DNA of 64,000 nucleotides from Promethearchaeota archaeon. GTDB taxonomy: Archaea > Asgardarchaeota > Lokiarchaeia > Sigyniarchaeales > SOKP01. Location: positions 1-64,000 of the forward strand of contig JAUVXW010000002.1 in NCBI GenBank assembly GCA_030603385.1, written 5' to 3'. Positions 36,913 through 45,971 of this stretch are shown piece by piece. The translations under genes and the position numbers were made by a program. The notes under the pieces are model-generated. The model was given only the letters and a program-made list of their open reading frames with translations, made no database searches and was not told the origin of the DNA. Numbering within the stretch: the first letter of the stretch is position 1; each line of letters begins with the position of its first letter.

Positions 36913-37059
36913 ATTCTTATCACCTTTTTTTGTACTTAACTATCTTAACGAATTAGTTACAATATATTAAGCATGTAAATATTTAAAGAATGTTAAGGAA
37001 TTGGTGATGAGGAAATTCAACTTGCTTTTAATTTCGAATCCGTCAAAATAATAATTCCT

Positions 37060-38517
37060 TTAAGAACTTGTTTCTAATATCTCTCCTACATAATAAAAGC
37101 CAACTAAATTACCCCTTCTTTCAAATTTCCGCGAAACTAATAAGATAATTACATGTTCATTTTCATCAAGCAAATTAATATCAACAGCGTGTTTTACAGA
37201 TTGTTCTATTATTTCTTCAGCATCCATATTGAAAAAATTAATTTTTTCTATATAGACCGGCTGCACTCCCCAAACAAGCCCTAATTCTCGCGCTGTTCTG
37301 ATTGATGGAGTAATTGCAACAATTGGTAAAGGGGGGCGATATTTAGCTATCATTCGTGCACCATACCCCCTCCTAGTAATTACTAAAATTTTCCCTCGAA
37401 AATTTAATTCTTGCATTTCTGCTGCTAAAGAATAAATTGCATGTCCTAAAGTTTGTGTATGTGTTAGCCTATCAGAGTCAAATTCATCTGGAACCCTCAG
37501 GGGCATATTCTCAGTTGCAGTTTTAGCAATCTGATTCATGTATTGTACCGCGTTAATGGGAAATTTACCGACAGCCGTTTCACCCGAGAGCATCACAGCA
37601 TCACTCCCATCAAAAACGGCATTAAATACATCATTGGCTTCTGCACGAGTAGGGATAGGTGTGTTAATCATAGATTCGAGCATTTGAGTTGCAACAATGA
37701 CAGGTTTTCCTTCCCTATTACATTTGTAAATCATATCTTTTTGTACTAAGGGTACTTTATCAGGGGCAATTTCCACACCTAAATCGCCTCGAGCCACCAT
37801 TATTCCATCACTTACTTCCAGTATCGAATCAAAATTATCTAAAGCAATAGGTCTTTCAATTTTAGAAATGAGTTTAATATTTTCATTACCATAATTTTCA
37901 AGTATTTTTTTCACATGAAGGATATCACTACTGTCTGAGACAAAAGAAATTGCTACATATTCTGGATCTAATTCAGCAATAAGTTTTAAATCTTTAATAT
38001 CTTTTTCTGTAGGAACTCTTTGCTGTAATTCTCCTTTTGGTATATTAACACCTTTTCTATTGCTAATTATTCCACCTGCTAAGACTTCTCCGATAATATG
38101 ATCTTCTGCTTTATTTTTTACAATAATCTTGATAATCCCATCATTTATAAAAAATACATTTCCAACTCTCATAGACCTTAAAAATCCATCTAATGGTATC
38201 GAGAACTGATCTTGATCTCCTTCAATTTCTTTCTCAAAGACTTTTACTTCTTGGCCAATGTTTAAATTATAGGCATTCTCATCTTTGAATACCCCAACTC
38301 TTATTTTTGGGCCTTGGATATCGGTTAAAATCCCAACATAATTATCAATCTCTCTAATTTTTTTAACCAATTCTCTTTTCTCGTCATGTGTCCCATGTGA
38401 GAAGTTTAAACGGAATATATCTACTCCAGCATCAGATAACTTTTTTAGCATTTGTTTAGAGCTGGAGGCAGGCCCAAGCGTACTAACAATTTTGACTGTA
38501 TTCTCTCTAAACGACAT
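37060..38517 (-). CDS. pyk: Pyruvate kinase
   Basis: 485 aa glycolytic enzyme converting phosphoenolpyruvate and ADP to pyruvate and ATP. VSTLGPASSS and FRLNFSHGTH at the N-terminus; the catalytic lysine region ISKIERPIALDNFDSIL; MVARGDLGVEI; the ATQMLESMI and SGETAVGKFP motifs; and a C-terminal allosteric domain. ATG 38517 is the natural start; an upstream in-frame ATG at 38547 adds ten non-conserved residues. Adjacent to an unknown 156-aa gene in the same direction. Confidence 0.96.
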   Translation of the reverse strand: MSFRENTVKIVSTLGPASSSKQMLKKLSDAGVDIFRLNFSHGTHDEKRELVKKIREIDNYVGILTDIQGPKIRVGVFKDENAYNLNIGQEVKVFEKEIEGDQDQFSIPLDGFLRSMRVGNVFFINDGIIKIIVKNKAEDHIIGEVLAGGIISNRKGVNIPKGELQQRVPTEKDIKDLKLIAELDPEYVAISFVSDSSDILHVKKILENYGNENIKLISKIERPIALDNFDSILEVSDGIMVARGDLGVEIAPDKVPLVQKDMIYKCNREGKPVIVATQMLESMINTPIPTRAEANDVFNAVFDGSDAVMLSGETAVGKFPINAVQYMNQIAKTATENMPLRVPDEFDSDRLTHTQTLGHAIYSLAAEMQELNFRGKILVITRRGYGARMIAKYRPPLPIVAITPSIRTARELGLVWGVQPVYIEKINFFNMDAEEIIEQSVKHAVDINLLDENEHVIILLVSRKFERRGNLVGFYYVGEILETSS

Positions 38518-38596
38518 TTTGATACATTTCCTTGATTTTATTAACACTTTAGGATATAAAAATAATTAATATTATTATTGTGTTTACCCTTAAAAA

Positions 38597-39067
38597 TTAT
38601 TCATTTTCTACAAGTTTTTTTAATCTTACTAATTTTTCTCGAAAGTCTTTCCTAAATGCTTTTAATACTTCAATAGAATTGCTATAATCTGTTGGGTTTT
38701 TAATTTCTTTCATAGATAATAATTGAGTTCTTAAGGTTTTAGGATAAATAGAATACTGAATTAACTTTAATCCATTTTTAATAGCAAATTCTTTTGCAAG
38801 CTGGACTAATAAATCAGAACTATTACCGGCAAGTGTAATCGTTAAAAAATATCGTAATTTTGGTTGTTTTAAATGATTTTGTACGATAAAAAAGTAAAAT
38901 TTCTTAATAACTTCATTCATATCATATATTGATTTTACTGGTAAAGCAAGAAGGGTATTGCCAACGATTTCAGCTATTGGTGCTTTTTTTCCCCTAATTT
39001 TTTTAATATCTTTTATTACTTCGCTCTCAACAAAAGATTTTAATTCTTTTTCACTGAAGATTGGCAT
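38597..39067 (-). CDS. Unknown 156-aa protein upstream of pyruvate kinase
   Basis: Soluble, lysine-rich, mixed helix and strand: KELKSFVESEVIKDIKK, then FYFFIVQNHLKQPKLRYFLTITLAGN, then a C-terminal coiled helix. It precedes pyruvate kinase by about 80 bases on the same strand. Not recognised. Confidence 0.55.
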   Translation of the reverse strand: MPIFSEKELKSFVESEVIKDIKKIRGKKAPIAEIVGNTLLALPVKSIYDMNEVIKKFYFFIVQNHLKQPKLRYFLTITLAGNSSDLLVQLAKEFAIKNGLKLIQYSIYPKTLRTQLLSMKEIKNPTDYSNSIEVLKAFRKDFREKLVRLKKLVENE

Positions 39068-39368
39068 ATTTTTTGTAGTTATTTTTTAGTATATATCAAT
39101 ATCTTAATTATTTTTTTAAAACTTCTTTTTAATTAAAAAATAGACTGTTTTCTTTAAATACTTTAAATATAAAGTTCGAATTTGTAATGTAAAGATATAA
39201 ATATGTAAAATTGTTACTAACTAACTGATATCAATATTTACCGACAATAAACAACAATTCTCTATTAGAGAATTCAGAGCAATATAAAGCACATTAATAG
39301 TTTCTATATTTGAGGGTTTCATTCATTTTAGTTTTTAACAAATTTACATAAAATATTGTTGTAAAAAT
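39068..39368. other. 301-base gap with a small palindrome
   Basis: No gene seen. A short perfect inverted repeat AATTCTC/GAGAATT with loop TATTA lies at 39256-39274. AT-rich divergent promoters are expected here. Confidence 0.45.
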
Positions 39369-39581
39369 ATGGCAGTAATCCCCGCAGTAGAAGAAGATCA
39401 TATAGCAATACAGAAATTTATCGATTGGGATAAATGTCGGAATACATTTTACAACAACATGTACTTAGATAACTGGAAAATTGTAATAAAGATGCCACTT
39501 ATTCCAAGAGAAGACTCAGAAGATAATTTAAAAATAAAAAAATTTGACCTTGAGAAGTACATTTTTTTGTGCTCTTACTGA
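39369..39581 (+). CDS. Possible 70-aa protein
   Basis: Unknown. MAVIPAVEEDHIAIQKFIDWDKC and a WKIVIKMPLIPRED strand give it a protein-like look. It ends one base before the convergent zinc-ribbon gene. No clear ribosome site. Moderately likely to be real. Confidence 0.4.
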   Translation: MAVIPAVEEDHIAIQKFIDWDKCRNTFYNNMYLDNWKIVIKMPLIPREDSEDNLKIKKFDLEKYIFLCSY

Positions 39582-39582
39582 T

Positions 39583-39720
39583 TTATTTCTTAGATTTTTC
39601 CTTTTTGTCTTTAATGTAATTATTCCAGCACTTAAAACACATATATGAACTACCATCTTCTCCTAAGACTAAATCTTTGGTAGATCGAATCATTCCACAA
39701 ATATTACATTTTTTCAACAT
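39583..39720 (-). CDS. 45-aa zinc-ribbon miniprotein
   Basis: ATG at 39720, TAA at 39583-39585. MLKKCNICGM at the start and YMCFKCWNNY in the middle make a C-x2-C/C-x2-C zinc ribbon around a short charged loop; a lysine tail follows. Fourth small Cys-pair protein in the window. Function unknown. Confidence 0.55.
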   Translation of the reverse strand: MLKKCNICGMIRSTKDLVLGEDGSSYMCFKCWNNYIKDKKEKSKK

Positions 39721-39771
39721 AACTAATAAAAATTTTATGGTGATTAACCTTACTGAAAAATAAAGAATAAA

Positions 39772-40413
39772 TTAAGTAAACTTTATCCATGCTTCGCAAG
39801 TCCGAAGAGCTGTATACTTTTGAAGTTTTTCGGTTGCAGAATCAATCTCTTCTTGAGTCATAAAATATTTTTTAATTCCTTGTTTTTTGAGATCTTCAAT
39901 TTTTTTGTCAATAGCACTCACTATCATACTTGAAAGTTTTTTTGAATATTTAGCACTTTTATCTTTAAGGGTGGTATCATTAATTTCAAGAGATTTTAAC
40001 TCATCAATATATCCTTGTTTATCCAGGTTATCTAATTTATATTGTAAGAAACTAATGCTTTGCTCACGCAATTGTAAAGCTTCATTTACAAAACGGCCAT
40101 GATCTCTCGACCTACCTCTGAAAACCTGGATGGTATCCCAAGTTATTATTATCAAAATCAATAAAGCGAAAATGTCTGTGAAAAAGATATAAATTCTAAA
40201 TTCTGTAAAACTGCTAGAAAATGCCGTAAAAATTAATGAGCTTGCAGCAATAAAGCTTAAAATTAACATTAGCAATATTTTAATCTTCCGGTTTTTATCA
40301 GATTTATCCCATAATATTAAATGGGTAGCTTCTACATCAATTGAGCGATTATACGCAACTTTAATTTTAGCTATAGAAAGTTCTTTCAATTCTTCTAACT
40401 CATTTTCCATCAT
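39772..40413 (-). CDS. Two-TM membrane protein of unknown function
   Basis: 213 aa. A ~45-residue N-terminal helix, a hydrophobic hairpin at residues 45-94 (ILLMLILSFIAASSLIF and FFTDIFALLILIII), then a long helical cytoplasmic tail. The layout is reminiscent of SLATT-type effector proteins, but no defining motif was seen. Solitary gene. Confidence 0.6.
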   Translation of the reverse strand: MMENELEELKELSIAKIKVAYNRSIDVEATHLILWDKSDKNRKIKILLMLILSFIAASSLIFTAFSSSFTEFRIYIFFTDIFALLILIIITWDTIQVFRGRSRDHGRFVNEALQLREQSISFLQYKLDNLDKQGYIDELKSLEINDTTLKDKSAKYSKKLSSMIVSAIDKKIEDLKKQGIKKYFMTQEEIDSATEKLQKYTALRTCEAWIKFT

Positions 40414-40580
40414 TATACCCCCATATTTCGTGTGAGGTTAGATATTAATTCAAGATAAAATTTGTTGCTTTTATTTATTATAAAGATTTATTCTTATTCT
40501 ATTAAAAATTTTAACTCAAGAATCATTGCATATATTTATAATAAAAAATATTTCAATTTAATAATATAAAGAGGTAAGAA

Positions 40581-40802
40581 ATCAATATAGATATTGGAAG
40601 TATTGAATCAGGTAATATCGTGTTGAAAGTTTTGACTACCAATGAAGTAAGTCTTACTATTTTACCCAAGGCGAATTTAGTAGATAAAATTAAATATCCT
40701 GGGGCAGCTGCAAATAGAGCCAAGGGAGAACATGGTTTATCTATGATGGCGCGACATCCATCTCATACTATAGGAGTTACTGGGACAGAATTTCATTTAT
40801 AG
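40581..40802 (+). pseudogene. Metallo-beta-lactamase-fold N-terminal fragment
   Basis: The frame from 40581 to TAG at 40800-40802 reads a VLTTNEVSLTILPK strand, a loop, then GEHGLSMMARH...HTIGVTG. This resembles the first strands of archaeal MBL-fold hydrolases of the dihydropterin-phosphate synthase-like group, where EHGLS precedes the first-strand HTILFDTG. Here the DTG motif is corrupted and the protein stops at once, before any HxHxDH metal site. No good start codon (GTG at 40620). It looks like a truncated relic. Confidence 0.45.
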
Positions 40803-40904
40803 CTATAAAGTAAGAAGTAAATGAAAAAGATTAACAAATTTTATTATTATTTTTCTAATCTCGAAAGCCATAGTAAGTTTCATATTTTATTTATATCAAG
40901 CTCT

Positions 40905-41795
40905 TTAAATTAGGGCTGACATGTCTTTACAATTCTGAATGATACGAAGCAGATCCCTAATTTTGTCTTTATCGTTATGTCCTAAGTTCTCCATTATTTC
41001 GTTAGCTTTTACCACTAGTTTGTCTTTTTTCAACCAACTATAAAATGCTAATTTATCATTTTTATTTAAAAAAGCATCCATTACTTCTTTATAATATTGT
41101 TCAGCTTCTTTATAGAAGCCAAGAACTCCTTTACTTAAGCGGAATTGTTTTAAGGTTTCAGCTAACTCAACTGCTTTCTCAGAAAACATACGATAATCCA
41201 TTGCTTCAAGAGGGGTAAATTCGCTATTTGACGAAATATAAACTCCCGTTCTGAGATAAGTTCTAATATGAATGACTAATATGAAGTAAAACCTTTTTAA
41301 TTGCTCGAAATTATCGTCTAAATCATCTATTGATTTGTTTTCTAGATCTTCAAACATATTGGCTACTAAATATAATAAACGTTGAACTAATTTTTTAGTG
41401 GGAATCTCCTTATAACCAAAATTTTGAATAATTATCCTTTGGTTAGTTTCTTCAATAATTTCAGTATTTGGGAGTCTATTGACATATTTCCTAATATATT
41501 TTTTCAAGACCTTATTAATTTCTGTATCCGATATTATAGTTATGTTTGTTTGACCCGCAAGACTTTTTTTTAATATTTCCCAAATCACAAATTCATTCGC
41601 TTCTAAAACAATCTCATCTTTTATGACCTCACTTGCGTGTTCCATTTTTGGCATAATTAATAATGTCCCATCATTTTGCACTTCCATACCAATCGATGAA
41701 CCCGCGTTTAATTCATAGTTCTCAGTCCATTTTTTGGGTAAACTGATGACTAGCGAACCCCCTATTTTTTGTAGTTTTCTATAAATTCTTTCCAT
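40905..41795 (-). CDS. AbrB-PhoU phosphate-uptake regulator
   Basis: 296 aa. The N-terminus MERIYRKLQKIGGSLVISLPKKW is an AbrB/SpoVT swapped-hairpin DNA-binding domain (about residues 1-45); the rest is helical with two PhoU-like three-helix repeats. This arrangement is common in archaeal PhoU-type regulators of phosphate transport. The open frame runs 61 codons upstream to 41978, but the DNA there is non-coding in character (Tyr/Ile/Asn-only), so 41795 is the start. No Pst transporter is in the window. Confidence 0.8.
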   Translation of the reverse strand: MERIYRKLQKIGGSLVISLPKKWTENYELNAGSSIGMEVQNDGTLLIMPKMEHASEVIKDEIVLEANEFVIWEILKKSLAGQTNITIISDTEINKVLKKYIRKYVNRLPNTEIIEETNQRIIIQNFGYKEIPTKKLVQRLLYLVANMFEDLENKSIDDLDDNFEQLKRFYFILVIHIRTYLRTGVYISSNSEFTPLEAMDYRMFSEKAVELAETLKQFRLSKGVLGFYKEAEQYYKEVMDAFLNKNDKLAFYSWLKKDKLVVKANEIMENLGHNDKDKIRDLLRIIQNCKDMSALI

Positions 41796-41919
41796 AATAA
41801 TATAATAAATTAAAATAATATATACTTTTTTATCTAGTATATATATTATATACCATAAGTTTATACATGAGTTTATATTTTTATAACTTAGAAAATAAAA
41901 AAAGATGTGATTAAACAAA

Positions 41920-42060
41920 ATGTCATTATTTGATATATTTAACCCCAAAAAAAGTAAGAAAAAGTTAGAAGAGCTCAAAATAACGCTTCAATTTAACCCA
42001 CTCTATTTTAAGGAAATGGAAGCGCTTAAATTAAATAGAGATCTTAAAGCTTATGCGTAA
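41920..42060 (+). CDS. Possible 46-aa protein
   Basis: Divergent from the PhoU-like gene. MSLFDIFNPKKSKKKLEELK, then ITLQFNPLYFKEMEALKLN: an amphipathic, lysine-rich peptide ending in TAA. Protein-like but not recognised. Its 5' end overlaps the upstream open frame of the PhoU gene. Confidence 0.4.
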   Translation: MSLFDIFNPKKSKKKLEELKITLQFNPLYFKEMEALKLNRDLKAYA

Positions 42061-42175
42061 ATAACTTTTTTTCCTTATATTTTTAATTTACTTATTTTGA
42101 ACTTATAACTGAGTTAATTTTGAAAGTAGTTTCAATATTCAAAATTGAAGAATAAAATTGAAAATAAAGGAATAT

Positions 42176-43456
42176 TTAGACTTTCCCTAAAATATGTACA
42201 CAAAGTGCTGCTTCTCCAGGACCTAAATTACCTCCTCCATTATGAGCTAGAGCTATTTTAGCATTCTTAATCTGTCTTTTACCAGCTTCACCACGTAATT
42301 GTGTGACCAATTCATACAATTGTGCAAGTCCAGATGCTCCAATAGGATGTCCTCGAGCTAAAAGACCACCACTAGGGTTAACAGCTACTTTTCCATCGAG
42401 TTGTGTAGCACCACTTTCAATAAATGGTCCACCTTGTCCAACAGGGCAGAAGCCTAACTTTTCAATTATATCAAGTTCTGCGTACGCAGTTGCATCATGA
42501 ACCTCTGCTACATCAATATCTTCTGGACCAAGCCCAGCCATTTCATAAGCAGCAGTAGAAGCAACCCCAATTGCATTATATGGTTTCAATGAACCTGATC
42601 TTAATATTGAGGCTCGCACTATAATTGCTCTTTTCTTTAATTCTGGGGTTTTTTCTAAGTATTTCTCTGAACAAAGTATCGCTGCAGCAGACCCATCTCC
42701 GATTGGAGCACACATTGCTCTTGTTAATGGATAAGCAACAACGTAATCTTCCATAACTTGCTCTACAGTCTGAGGAAATGTATACTGAGCTAAAGGATTC
42801 ATTGTAGAATTATTATGATTTTTTGCTGCGATCATAGCAATTTGCTTTTGGGTGGTTCCATACCTCTTCATGTGAGCTCGAGCCCCCATTGCATAAAAAT
42901 CCATAAATATGCTGTGATCCTTATTTTTTGGCTTATCTCCTTTACCCTTTTCCTTTGTCGCTTGTTTATTTCCCTCTGCAATTTGCTTTTTCAATTGATC
43001 TATCATGTTAAGAGTAGCTTCAACATCTGTACCAGATATAAAGCCTGACATTCTACCAAGTCCAGGTATCCCCCCGCCAGACACTCGGGGGGGTTTATCG
43101 AAATACATTTTTTCAGTACCAACTGCTAATGCAACATCATACATCCCAGCTTTAACAGAGATGAATGCATTATTAAAGGCAGTGCTACCGCCAGCGCATG
43201 CATTTTCTACATTTGTAATGGGGATTTTATCAATACCATGTGCACTTAGTGCTACTTGGCCTCGAATACAATGTTGATATTCAGATTGACCCCAACCTGA
43301 ATTACTAAACCAAGCGGCGTCTAAATCACTTTTATTTAGACCACAATCCTTTATGGCTAACTCAACAGATTCACCAGTCATACTTTTCATGGTTTTATCA
43401 GGATTCTTGCCGAATTTGATGTGTCCAACCCCAATAACATATATTTTTTCACTCAT
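42176..43456 (-). CDS. Thiolase (SCP-x / acetyl-CoA acetyltransferase-like)
   Basis: 426 aa. Catalytic C87 in VENACAGGS; the active-site GHPIGASG near residue 370; and HNGGGNLGPGEAA at the end, where many thiolases have CxGxGxG. This is the SCP-x/non-decarboxylating archaeal type. It cleaves 3-oxoacyl-CoA or condenses acetyl-CoA; in archaea the latter often needs a DUF35 OB-fold partner, not found here. A lysine-rich insertion (about residues 150-175) is unusual. Lipid-degradation use fits the acyl-CoA ligase. Confidence 0.88.
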   Translation of the reverse strand: MSEKIYVIGVGHIKFGKNPDKTMKSMTGESVELAIKDCGLNKSDLDAAWFSNSGWGQSEYQHCIRGQVALSAHGIDKIPITNVENACAGGSTAFNNAFISVKAGMYDVALAVGTEKMYFDKPPRVSGGGIPGLGRMSGFISGTDVEATLNMIDQLKKQIAEGNKQATKEKGKGDKPKNKDHSIFMDFYAMGARAHMKRYGTTQKQIAMIAAKNHNNSTMNPLAQYTFPQTVEQVMEDYVVAYPLTRAMCAPIGDGSAAAILCSEKYLEKTPELKKRAIIVRASILRSGSLKPYNAIGVASTAAYEMAGLGPEDIDVAEVHDATAYAELDIIEKLGFCPVGQGGPFIESGATQLDGKVAVNPSGGLLARGHPIGASGLAQLYELVTQLRGEAGKRQIKNAKIALAHNGGGNLGPGEAALCVHILGKV

Positions 43457-43633
43457 TTGTAATTATCACTTATTTTTACTTTGTTTTATCAAAATTAATA
43501 AGAAAATAAGAATCTTCTCTTTAAGACAATTAAAGATGTGCTTGATAATACATTTAGTTACATGAATATACTTAGAATAATAAATCAGAAATTAAAAAAA
43601 AATTAATTAAAATAAGAAAAAGAATTAATAAAT

Positions 43634-44134
43634 TTAACAACATCCACCATCGTGGCTATGCTCATGTCCAGATCCACAACCACATGCGGTAGGTGGATCA
43701 GGTTCACAATCTGTTTCGACAATCTTGATTTTAAAATTTAGAACTTTACCTGCCATAGGATGATTTAAATCGATAATTACCTCATCCTCTTCAATTGATT
43801 TTATTGAAGCGGGCATTTGACCCTGTGGTCCCATAACCATCAACATTAAACCAGGTTGGAGGTCAACTCCCTTAGGAAATTGTGCTTTTGGAACTCTTTG
43901 AGTTATTCCTTCCTTAAGTTCACCGTATGCTTCGGAAGGCTCGAGTTTGATTGTATATTCATCGCCAATATTCTTATCTATAACAGAGTCATCGAATCCC
44001 TTAACAAGTTGCCCCATTCCTACTTGAAATTTTAAGGGGGCCCCTCCATTTACTTCTGTACTATCAAAAACCGTTCCATCGTTAAAAGTCCCTATGTATT
44101 CGACTTTAATCCATTCTCCTTTTTTTACTGCCAT
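43634..44134 (-). CDS. slyD: FKBP-type peptidyl-prolyl isomerase (SlyD-like)
   Basis: 166 aa. FKBP core: GTVFDSTE, PLKFQVGMGQLVKGFDD, an IF (insert-in-flap) chaperone domain from about residue 80 to 130, and NHPMAGKVLNF. A C-terminal His/Cys tail (CGCGSGHEHSHDGGCC) binds nickel or other metals as in SlyD. Helps proline isomerisation and perhaps metal delivery. Start at 44134 is preferred over 44143. Confidence 0.9.
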   Translation of the reverse strand: MAVKKGEWIKVEYIGTFNDGTVFDSTEVNGGAPLKFQVGMGQLVKGFDDSVIDKNIGDEYTIKLEPSEAYGELKEGITQRVPKAQFPKGVDLQPGLMLMVMGPQGQMPASIKSIEEDEVIIDLNHPMAGKVLNFKIKIVETDCEPDPPTACGCGSGHEHSHDGGCC

Positions 44135-44218
44135 TCTTATCAAATTTTTAAGTATTAAGAAGATAATCGAATGATGACTTAAGAGTTAATTGATTATAAT
44201 TTAATAATATTGAACTAT

Positions 44219-44241
44219 TAATGGTGCCACGTGCACCATTA
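44219..44241. promoter_or_regulatory. GC-rich palindrome between flavoprotein and slyD
   Basis: A perfect 9-bp inverted repeat TAATGGTGC / GCACCATTA with a 5-base loop CACGT, standing out in AT-rich DNA. It lies 85 bases upstream of slyD and 104 bases after the flavoprotein stop. It could be an operator for slyD or a hairpin at the end of the flavoprotein message. No T-run follows on the minus strand, so an operator is slightly favoured. Confidence 0.45.
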
Positions 44242-44344
44242 GATGTGGAAGGCTTAGAATAAATTAAATACATATTATTCAAGGTGTCTATGATCGCTGT
44301 AGATAAGGAAATTTAAGCAATTAGATTAGAAAATTAGTTAATTC

Positions 44345-44890
44345 TCACAATTTTTTTATAGCTTCTAATCCCGCATTATAAGCTTTTGTCATCAAATTAC
44401 CATTGTTTTTAACTTCACCCCGTCGGTTAAAACCTGGTGCAAGTACGGTTTCAATTAACTCTATACTTAAGTAATTTAAAACATCTGTAAGAAGCCCAGT
44501 TGTGTGTCGTGCGTACCTTTCATGACCTCCACCTAATGGGATTACAAGTATAACATGTTTTCCCTTGAAGGTTTGGTGTTTTGGGTGATACCATCTATCT
44601 AAAAAGGTTTTAAATTGCGCTGTCGGACCCCACCAATATATAGGGGTACCTAAAATCCACAACTCACTTTGTTCCATTTTATCTAGTAGTGCTGGCATAT
44701 CATCTTTATGCATGCAATTTCCTGTTTTATGACAAGTATTACATGCCTGACAAGGTTTAATGTCTAATTTATTCAATATAACTTTTTCAATTGATGCTCC
44801 CGCTTCTTTTGCTCCAGCCAATACTTCATCTACTAATATTTCAGTGTTTCCACCAAGTCGAGGACTCCCAACAATTCCTAAAACTTGCAT
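44345..44890 (-). CDS. Iron-sulfur flavoprotein (NADPH-FMN-reductase fold)
   Basis: 181 aa. GSPRLGGNTEILVDEVL is the FMN phosphate loop; C47-x2-C50-x2-C53-x5-C59 is the compact cluster motif of archaeal iron-sulfur flavoproteins; TPIYWWGPTAQFKTFLDRWY is the ring-binding region. Electron carrier or quinone/oxygen-stress reductase. Solitary. Confidence 0.85.
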   Translation of the reverse strand: MQVLGIVGSPRLGGNTEILVDEVLAGAKEAGASIEKVILNKLDIKPCQACNTCHKTGNCMHKDDMPALLDKMEQSELWILGTPIYWWGPTAQFKTFLDRWYHPKHQTFKGKHVILVIPLGGGHERYARHTTGLLTDVLNYLSIELIETVLAPGFNRRGEVKNNGNLMTKAYNAGLEAIKKL

Positions 44891-45020
44891 AATTATACTA
44901 TTATAATTAGCTTAAAATAGTTATCGATTAGTCAAGGAGTAGGTCTGAAGCATTTTAAAATGGAGAAAAAAATAGAAAAATAAAAAAAAATGTCTTTTTA
45001 TCTGTTTTAAAATAAATTTA

Positions 45021-45971
45021 TTATGAAATATCACGTTTTTTCAAGTATAGTGCCCCAACAACTAAAAAGACCACCGCAATCACAATTAAATAAATAAACG
45101 AAACCAGAGGATCATAGTAATTAGTTCTCTCATAGTCACCCCCACCTTCCCAATCAATTGTAGTAATACCAAACATCCAAAAAATTTGGCCAAAATAATC
45201 CAAAATTTCCGGAACAAATGATTCTCCGATCCATAAAAAAATATTAGCAAAATGATAACCAAGGTCGAAATTATACAGTAAGTATTTTTCATACCAATTT
45301 TTTCCTCCGGGCATAAATAAGAGTGGCTTAAACATCATCATAACAAGAAACGAAAAGATTACCAACGCAAGCGGGAGCATTAAGACATTTCGAGGCCTTC
45401 TAAATATCGATGAGAAACCCATAGTTACTCCTCCAAAGAACAATGTAATAACTAAGGAATAGAGAAGGAATATCCCAAAATATTCACCAATATCAGCGAA
45501 AGGAAATTTTATTACTGCGAATAAGGAAATTATAGATAAACTCAGAAAACTTACTACTATTCCAAATACATAAAGAGCGATAAATTTACTCAGTACTATT
45601 CTTGTTCGATTAATTGGTTTGCTTACTAGAAATAACAATGTTCCCGATCTTAATTCTTCAGAAATTAAGGGTCCTGTAGCACCTATAATAATAATTGGAA
45701 ACATAATAGCAAAATTATAATACCATGTAGTAAATCCTAATAATTGTACTACATATTCATCCCCAGAAAGTACATCAGATGGTGTGAAAGCTAATATTAA
45801 TGCAGGAACTAGCACCATAAAAACAACAGACATTATAAGTCTTTTTACAGTACATAAATCAAAAATTAGCGTCTTTTTGAACAATGCGAAAGAGGGTGTT
45901 GAGCTTATTCCGGGAAATGGATTTATTTCTCTAAGTTTTGGTTTAACTGGATTGGATTCGGTAGCATTCAT
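45021..45971 (-). CDS. ABC-2 type transporter permease
   Basis: 316 aa, six membrane segments. The first lies at about residue 43-60; a large external loop (GGKNWYEKYLLYNFD) precedes the final helices. The SEELRSGTLLFLVSKPINR sequence after helix 2 is typical of ABC-2 permeases. Its start overlaps the ATPase stop by four bases. Together they form an exporter; the cargo is unknown. Confidence 0.85.
   Translation of the reverse strand: MNATESNPVKPKLREINPFPGISSTPSFALFKKTLIFDLCTVKRLIMSVVFMVLVPALILAFTPSDVLSGDEYVVQLLGFTTWYYNFAIMFPIIIIGATGPLISEELRSGTLLFLVSKPINRTRIVLSKFIALYVFGIVVSFLSLSIISLFAVIKFPFADIGEYFGIFLLYSLVITLFFGGVTMGFSSIFRRPRNVLMLPLALVIFSFLVMMMFKPLLFMPGGKNWYEKYLLYNFDLGYHFANIFLWIGESFVPEILDYFGQIFWMFGITTIDWEGGGDYERTNYYDPLVSFIYLIVIAVVFLVVGALYLKKRDIS

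Noticed and set aside
39772..40413. SLATT-type defence effector
   Set aside because: Only the two-helix topology fits; there is no nucleotide-cyclase or sensor neighbour and no clear motif.
40905..41978. PhoU-like protein with a 61-residue N-terminal membrane extension
   Set aside because: The extra stretch is almost only Ile, Tyr, Asn, Phe and Leu from AT-rich DNA, lies before a perfect AbrB start and overlaps the promoter region; it is non-coding read-through.
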